A stretch of DNA of 36,377 nt from Myxococcaceae bacterium (GTDB lineage Bacteria; Myxococcota; Myxococcia; Myxococcales; Myxococcaceae). Both the position numbers and the translations under genes were made by a program. This document shows, piece after piece, positions 32,229-36,377 of this stretch; the first letter of the stretch is position 1, and every line of letters starts with the position of its first letter. The notes beneath the pieces were generated by a model. The model had not been told where the DNA came from. It did no database searches and worked only from the letters and a program-made list of their open reading frames with translations. The DNA is taken from NCBI GenBank assembly GCA_019694595.1, contig JAIBBQ010000047.1:1-36377 (forward strand), read 5' to 3'.

Positions 32229-33242
32229 CTACGGTGACGGGGGCGAGAGCTCGATGCGCGGCGCCAGGGCGCGCGAGAGGTGCACCTCGTTGTTGGCATC
32301 GACGATGACCGCCGTGGCGCCGAGCCGCTCCGCGAGCGCGATTCCGTCGTTTCCCCCGGCGATAAATGCAGCCTTGGTGAGGAACTCGGCCTCGGTGCCG
32401 GACTTCGCGAGCACGGTCACCGAGCGCGAGGCGGGGGCAGGGCGGCAGGTGCGCGGGTCGATGATGTGGTGGTAGCGCACGCCGTTCTCCACGAAGAAGT
32501 GCTCGTAGTCGCCGCTGGTGGAGAACGCGCGGTCCTGCACCTCGAGGAGCGCGAAGCTCTTCTCGGGTGGCCCGCGAGGATCTCTGATGCCCGCGCGCCA
32601 CGGCCGGCCGCCGTTCTTCCCGCCGAAGTAGAGGTCGCCCCCGGCCTGGATGAAGAAGTTCTTCACCTTGAGCGCGCGCAGCGCCGCCGCGGCGCGGTCG
32701 ACGCCCCAGCCCTTCACCACGCCGCCCAGGCCGAGCTTCATGCCCGGCGTCTCGAGGCGCACCGTGCAGCTGCCGTCTTTCTTCTTCGGATCCACCGCGA
32801 GCGCGACCTTGCGGTAGTCGATGAGCGCGCACACCCGCTTCACCTCGTCGTCGCTGGGGACCGCGTGCGCCTCGCCGTCGCCGAACTTCCACAGGCCGCG
32901 CAGGGCGGCCCAGGTGGGGTCGAACAGGCCGTTGGTGCGCTTGGCCCCGTCGAGCGAGAGCTTGATGACCGCGCACAGGTTCGGCGGCGCCGGCACCGGG
33001 TCGCCGCCGGCCTGGGCGTTGATGAGGCCCAGGGCGGAGCCGCTCTTCCACTCGTTCATCGACTCGTCGATGTCGGCGAAGACCGCGAAGGCGGCGTCGA
33101 AGGCCTTCGCCAGGCCGGCGTCGGGGAGCGGATCCGCGATGACCACGGTCACCGTGGTGTGCATCAGCTCGCGTTCCTGCTTCGCAGGCTCCCCGGCGGC
33201 GGCGGTGGCGACGGCGAGCGCCGCGAGGAAGGTCGAGCGCAT
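32229..33242 (-). CDS. apbE: FAD:protein FMN transferase, ApbE family
   Basis: 337 residues with a cleavable signal peptide (LAALAVATAAAG), so it acts outside the cytoplasm. ApbE marks: LGGVVKGWGVD (172-182), GGDLYFGG (201-208), STSGDYE (241-247) and HHIIDPRT (258-265, followed by Cys where Gly is usual), and a later Thr in the metal-binding loop (EFLTKAAFIAGG). ApbE moves FMN from FAD to a Ser/Thr of the D-x-x-SGA[ST] motif. The adjacent DUF2271 protein carries such a motif and is the obvious substrate. A 131-base gap separates them, with a CAGGTTCCC word repeated at 32097 and 32142. Confidence 0.93.
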   Translation of the reverse strand: MRSTFLAALAVATAAAGEPAKQERELMHTTVTVVIADPLPDAGLAKAFDAAFAVFADIDESMNEWKSGSALGLINAQAGGDPVPAPPNLCAVIKLSLDGAKRTNGLFDPTWAALRGLWKFGDGEAHAVPSDDEVKRVCALIDYRKVALAVDPKKKDGSCTVRLETPGMKLGLGGVVKGWGVDRAAAALRALKVKNFFIQAGGDLYFGGKNGGRPWRAGIRDPRGPPEKSFALLEVQDRAFSTSGDYEHFFVENGVRYHHIIDPRTCRPAPASRSVTVLAKSGTEAEFLTKAAFIAGGNDGIALAERLGATAVIVDANNEVHLSRALAPRIELSPPSP

Positions 33243-33269
33243 GGCGTGAGGACCTCGGTGCGCCCGACT

Positions 33270-33701
33270 TTACCTTTGGGCGACGAAGGCCACCATGTTG
33301 TCCAGCGTCTTCGCGGTGCCCTGGTCCACGCCCAGCTTGAGGAACGTCTCGAAGTGCTCCGCCGACGGGCTGCGAATGGTGACCCGCATCAGCGTCTGCG
33401 CGCCGCGGGGGGAGAAGCTCACCGTGCCGTGCGCGCCCAGCGCGTCGAACTCCAGCCGGCGGGGGCGGTCGAGCAGCTGGTAGGTGCCGACGAACGGCGG
33501 CGCGTGGCCCTTCGTCTCGAAGCGGAAGGCGCCCGCGACCTTGAGCTCGATGCGGCAGGAGACGAGCGGAGCGCCGGTGGGGTCCCACCACGCCGAGACC
33601 TGCTCGGGGTCGGTCCAGGCGTCGAAGGCCACCTCGGGGCTGCAGGCGAGCGTGCGCTCGAACTCGATGAGCTGCTCGGTACGGTCGATTCGCTGGGTCA
33701 C
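33270..33701 (-). CDS. AHSA1/SRPBCC-fold protein
   Basis: 143 residues. Pattern of the AHSA1 (activator of Hsp90 ATPase-like) SRPBCC family: F-x-R-x-L with SPEVAFDAWTDPEQVSAWW, then FRFETKGHAPPFVGTYQLLD, and a C-terminal helix (DQGTAKTLDNMVAFVAQ). Bacterial members bind small hydrophobic ligands or are of unknown function and are very often encoded directly after an ArsR regulator, as here. The GTG start overlaps the ArsR stop (GTGA). No signal peptide, so cytoplasmic. Confidence 0.88.
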   Translation of the reverse strand: MTQRIDRTEQLIEFERTLACSPEVAFDAWTDPEQVSAWWDPTGAPLVSCRIELKVAGAFRFETKGHAPPFVGTYQLLDRPRRLEFDALGAHGTVSFSPRGAQTLMRVTIRSPSAEHFETFLKLGVDQGTAKTLDNMVAFVAQR

Positions 33702-34069
33702 GGTCGTGCTCCTCGCTTCGGGGGGACTTTCGGGGTGGGCGCCGTCTTCCCGGCGCGCTGGGCGACGTGCGCCTCGAGGCGGTCGAGCCGCCGTTCCCAC
33801 TGGGCGCGGAAGAGGCCGAGCCAGTCGTCGGCGGTCTTGAGCGGCCCGCCCACCACCAGCCGCCTCGGCCGCGTCTGGGCGGAGCGGACCTGGTCGATGA
33901 GGCCCGCGTCCTCCAGCACGCGCAGGTGCTTGGAGATGGTGGGCTGGGCGAGGCCGAAGGGCCTGGCGAGGTCGCTGACGGTGGCCTCGCCCTGCGACAG
34001 CCGGGTGAGGATCGCCCGCCGCGTGGGGTCGGCCAGCGCTCCGAAGACGGTCGAGAGGTCGGCGTTCAT
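33698..34069 (-). CDS. ArsR-family winged-helix transcriptional regulator
   Basis: 123 residues. The helix-turn-helix region TVSDLARPFGLAQPTISKHLRVLEDAGLI is typical of ArsR/SmtB repressors; LADPTRRAILTRL opens the domain. It lacks the metal-binding Cys residues of true ArsR, so it senses something else, possibly through its AHSA1 partner. The C-terminal 40 residues are basic and Pro/Lys-rich. An imperfect palindrome ends 8 bases before its ATG in place of a ribosome binding site, which suggests self-repression. Confidence 0.9.
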   Translation of the reverse strand: MNADLSTVFGALADPTRRAILTRLSQGEATVSDLARPFGLAQPTISKHLRVLEDAGLIDQVRSAQTRPRRLVVGGPLKTADDWLGLFRAQWERRLDRLEAHVAQRAGKTAPTPKVPPKRGARP

Positions 34070-34070
34070 A

Positions 34071-34106
34071 GACGAATGGCAATATAGCCAAACGGCAATG
34101 TTCGTC
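34071..34106 (-). promoter_or_regulatory. Likely ArsR operator
   Basis: A 14-base imperfect palindrome TGGCAATATAGCCA (34077-34090) lies within outer arms GACGAA (34071-34076) and TTCGTC (34101-34106). GGCAAT occurs twice (34078 and 34094). The stretch is AT-rich and abuts the ArsR start, as expected for an autoregulatory site overlapping the promoter. Confidence 0.5.
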
Positions 34107-34143
34107 AACGCTCGGGGCCGCCGGGGGGCGGAGCTTCCGGGTC

Positions 34144-34797
34144 TCAGTGCGGGGCGGCGCGCGCGGCGAGCGCGTCCATCGAGCGCTGGTGCAGGCGGCC
34201 CAGGCCCACGAGGCCGACGCTCGCGCCGACGAGCGCCATGAACATGTCCCACTGGGCGTCCCAGATGTCGCCCTGGCTGCCGAGGAACTTGTCGCCGCCG
34301 GCGGGGTCGAGCAGGAGCGCGGCCCACCACTCGATGAACTCGTAGAAGGCGGCGAGCCCGAGCACCACGCCGAGCAGGATGAAGGTGAGCCAGCCGCCCC
34401 GCTCGAGCCGCGTCACCCGCAGGAACACCTCGCGCAAGGTGAAGACGGGGAAGAAGCCGAAGGCGAAGTGGCCGATGCGGTCGTACATGTTGCGCTGGAA
34501 GTGGAAGGTCTCGCGCATCCACTCGCCGAGCGGCGCCTTGGCGTACGTGTAGTAGCCGCCGTAGACGAGGATGAGGATGTGGACGAACACGCCCACGTAG
34601 ACGAAGCGCGACATCGGGAAGCGGCGGAAGCTCGCCGCGAGCGCGACGATGCCGGCGAGTCCCGGGCCGACCTCGAGGAGCCAGTTGAGGCGGCCTTCGG
34701 GTGAGAAGATGCAGGTGAAGGCCAGCACCGGCGCGAGCACCGCGAGCAGCGCCAGCGGCAAGCGCGCCTCTTCTCTGCTTCCCCGGGGCTGAGCCAT
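34144..34797 (-). CDS. DUF2238 (YjdF-like) inner-membrane protein
   Basis: 217 residues from ATG at 34797; ATG at 34818 would add seven residues and neither has a clear ribosome binding site. About six membrane segments can be seen (e.g. LALLAVLAPVLAFTC, FVYVGVFVHILILVYGG, LTFILLGVVLGLAAFYEF, FMALVGASVGLVGLG). The conserved core of the family is present: YDRIGHFAFGFFPV, EFIEWWAALL and GDIWDAQWDM. Function of the family is unknown; the clustered His, Asp and Glu in the membrane suggest a metal or ion site. It stands alone, divergent from the gene at 34880. Confidence 0.85.
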   Translation of the reverse strand: MAQPRGSREEARLPLALLAVLAPVLAFTCIFSPEGRLNWLLEVGPGLAGIVALAASFRRFPMSRFVYVGVFVHILILVYGGYYTYAKAPLGEWMRETFHFQRNMYDRIGHFAFGFFPVFTLREVFLRVTRLERGGWLTFILLGVVLGLAAFYEFIEWWAALLLDPAGGDKFLGSQGDIWDAQWDMFMALVGASVGLVGLGRLHQRSMDALAARAAPH

Positions 34798-34879
34798 TGA
34801 GCGTGAAGGTAGCCGCATGTAGGCGCCGTTGGGCAGCGTTGACGCTCATGGAGGTGCCCCGTACCGTCTCGGCACCCCC

Positions 34880-36289
34880 ATGCGACTCAAGCTCCTGGCC
34901 GTGCTCCTCGCTGCAGCGGCAGGCGCGCCTGCGGCTGCGCTCGCGGCGCCACCCCCGCCTTCGCCGCGGGCGGACGACGCGGCGTTCTCGACGAACCTGG
35001 CGCTGCTCAACGGCGTGCTGGGCACCCCTGCGGCGTCGGTGGACCCGGCCCGGTACCCGGGCGCCACCGCGGCCGAGCGCTGGCGGGCCGCGGTGCGCGA
35101 GCGCATGAAGGACGACGCGCTCTACCTCTCGGTGCTGCCGCGCATGTTCGTCTACCTGAACATGCGGGCCGACGGGCCCCCGTTCGAGCTGATGAGCGGC
35201 AAGCTCAAGGGGCGCGAGTTCTATTACCTCCACGAGCCCTGCAAGGCGGATCAGCTGGTGTCGGTGGACGCGTGGTGGCGGCCGGGCAAGCCGGTGCAGG
35301 TCTGCAAGGACAGCTACCTCCCGGAGATCAAGTCCGACGACCGGGCGGGCAGCACCCAGTACTGCGAGGCCACGGAGAACCGGAACCCCGACCCGTCCAT
35401 CTGCGGGTGTGGCGAACACCTGCTCAACTGCGCGCCGCAGGGAGAGCTCGCCGAGCAGATCGGCACCGCCTACTCGCTCGAGGCGGTGAAGACGATGCAG
35501 CACGTGATTCAGTCGCAGAAGCCGTTCGGTCAGGTGCTGACGGGCAACGAGACGGTGCGCTCGAACCACGCCGACTTCTATTACGCGCGCGACACGTACT
35601 TCCGGGGCGGTCCGCTGGCGATTCCGCCCCAGTCCGACAAGAGCGCCGAGGCCTTCTCGCTGCGCAGTCGCCCGCCGCAGTACGAAGGCGGGCTGCTCAC
35701 CTCGCCGCTCTTTCGCTACGGCGACGAGGCGCCACGGGTGCTGGTGAGCGTGCTGTGGTGGGACTTCCTGTGCACGGTGCCCCTGTCCCTGCGGGTGCAC
35801 GCCGAGCAGATCTTCGAGCTCAAGAACCCCAAGCTGCGCTCGGGCGACCACATGGAGCTGGCCGCGAAGACGGGCTGCCGCGACTGCCACGCCCGCATCG
35901 AGAACGCGCTCAAGGCGTTCAAGGGCTTCGTCAGTTCCCGCGTCGGTCAGCGCTCGGTGCCGCTCGACGGGCCGCCGGAGACGATGAAGTTCTACGTGCG
36001 CGACTCGCTCGACATGCGGGCCGAAGGGCCGGCGACGCCGACCTGGCTGGGGGCCACCCTGGTCTCGCAGCCGGAGTTCGCCGGCTGCATGACGAAGAAG
36101 GTGCAGGAAATCGTCTACGGCGGCGAGCCGGTGCCCACCGAGGTGACCCGGGCCATGGTGAGCGCCTTCAAGAAGGACCAGAACCTGCAGACGCTCATCG
36201 AAGACGCGGTGGTGGCCCGCTTCGCCGGGTCCGCGGCGGTGACGGCGGCCCCGGTGCCGTCTGGCCCCGGCCTGGAGGGGTCGCGATGA
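34880..36289 (+). CDS. Secreted monoheme cytochrome-like protein
   Basis: 469 residues. Signal peptide (LLAVLLAAAAGAPAAALAA), cut near residue 22. One CXXCH heme site, CRDCH at 333-337, in the context AAKTGCRDCHARIE, resembles cytochrome segments of DUF1585/DUF1588-type proteins of Planctomycetes and myxobacteria. Several cysteines in 165-195 (CEATEN, CGCGEHLLNC) may form disulfides. The rest has no recognised enzyme motif. The C-terminal 25 residues are Ala/Pro-rich. It is followed by an ATGA overlap with a lipoprotein gene, so the two are probably partners. The role is inferred to be periplasmic redox; the substrate is unknown. Confidence 0.78.
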   Translation: MRLKLLAVLLAAAAGAPAAALAAPPPPSPRADDAAFSTNLALLNGVLGTPAASVDPARYPGATAAERWRAAVRERMKDDALYLSVLPRMFVYLNMRADGPPFELMSGKLKGREFYYLHEPCKADQLVSVDAWWRPGKPVQVCKDSYLPEIKSDDRAGSTQYCEATENRNPDPSICGCGEHLLNCAPQGELAEQIGTAYSLEAVKTMQHVIQSQKPFGQVLTGNETVRSNHADFYYARDTYFRGGPLAIPPQSDKSAEAFSLRSRPPQYEGGLLTSPLFRYGDEAPRVLVSVLWWDFLCTVPLSLRVHAEQIFELKNPKLRSGDHMELAAKTGCRDCHARIENALKAFKGFVSSRVGQRSVPLDGPPETMKFYVRDSLDMRAEGPATPTWLGATLVSQPEFAGCMTKKVQEIVYGGEPVPTEVTRAMVSAFKKDQNLQTLIEDAVVARFAGSAAVTAAPVPSGPGLEGSR

Positions 36290-36377
36290 AGGTCCGGCTC
36301 GGAGTGGTGGTGCTCGCGTCGCTGGGCTGCGCGCACGCGCCGGTGCCGGCCGAGCGGCCCGCGGCGGCCCCCGCGGC
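36286..36377 (+). CDS. Lipoprotein, 3' end outside window
   Basis: Only 30 codons are in the window. ATG overlaps the upstream stop (ATGA). The N-terminus MKVRLGVVVLASLGC is a lipoprotein signal with the Cys at position 15, followed by Ala/Pro-rich sequence. Function cannot be judged; it is probably the partner of the upstream monoheme protein. Confidence 0.65.
   Translation, partial: MKVRLGVVVLASLGCAHAPVPAERPAAAPA

Noticed and set aside
29461-32475. 1004-codon + strand frame opposite the DUF2271 and cytochrome genes
   Set aside because: No domain, Gly/Arg/Ala/His-rich shadow; the opposite strand has heme motifs, SGAT motif and sorting tail.
33698-35890. Very long minus-strand frame running into the ArsR gene
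   Set aside because: Only the last 123 residues are a real protein with its own ATG; the rest is a shadow of the DUF2238 and cytochrome-like genes.

Overview
The window is about 36.4 kb of very GC-rich DNA with strong GC bias at third codon positions, typical of a myxobacterium (Myxococcota). Supporting signs are lipoproteins with long Gly/Ser linkers after the lipobox, Cys-rich surface proteins, a C-terminal sorting signal of the MYXO-CTERM type, a membrane-anchored kinase-like protein and a large lipid/polyketide cluster. The genus cannot be fixed by eye. No rRNA, tRNA, CRISPR array, insertion sequence or phage gene was seen, and no gene-free stretch exceeds 300 bases.

Left end (1-3954, + strand): the 3' part of a Gly-linker surface protein, an overlapping Sel1-repeat membrane protein, and a Cys-rich lipoprotein. 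An AT-richer 241-base gap follows, holding an 8+4+8 palindrome and a leader hairpin.

Biosynthetic operon (4196-15858, + strand): fatty acyl-AMP ligase, free ACP, soluble di-iron acyl-ACP desaturase, a 2249-residue polyketide synthase with order KS-AT-ACP-KR-DH-AOS, a cyclopropane-synthase-like methyltransferase, and an Sfp-type phosphopantetheinyl transferase. Read together: a fatty acid is activated and loaded on the ACP, desaturated, probably methylated or cyclopropanated at the alkene, extended by malonyl units with ketoreduction and dehydration but no enoyl reduction, and released by PLP-dependent decarboxylative condensation with an amino acid. The predicted product is a long-chain alpha-aminoketone (sphingoid-like) lipid. 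This is the strongest candidate for an undescribed system.

Middle (15914-19985): four genes of unknown function (287, 108, 575 and 345 residues). The last carries a HELVH zinc-peptidase-like motif. The first two and last two converge at 17.1 kb.

Surface/signalling block (20065-24998, - strand): a TPR-like protein with two C-terminal membrane segments, a large lipoprotein with three tandem Cys-rich repeats, and a transmembrane pseudokinase. Divergent from it (25136-28747, + strand) are an ABC exporter half-transporter, an M19 dipeptidase lipoprotein and a small lipoprotein.

Redox block (28757-33242, - strand): an ApbE flavin transferase, a GTG-started protein with an N-terminal DUF2271 domain bearing an SGAT flavinylation-type motif, three Ig-like modules and a MYXO-CTERM tail, and a multiheme cytochrome c lipoprotein. 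They look like a surface flavin/heme electron-transfer module. The right end holds an ArsR regulator with an AHSA1/SRPBCC partner and a likely operator, a DUF2238 membrane protein, a monoheme secreted protein, and the start of a lipoprotein cut by the window edge.

Tight NTGA start/stop overlaps recur (CTGA, TTGA, GTGA, ATGA), so translational coupling is common here.
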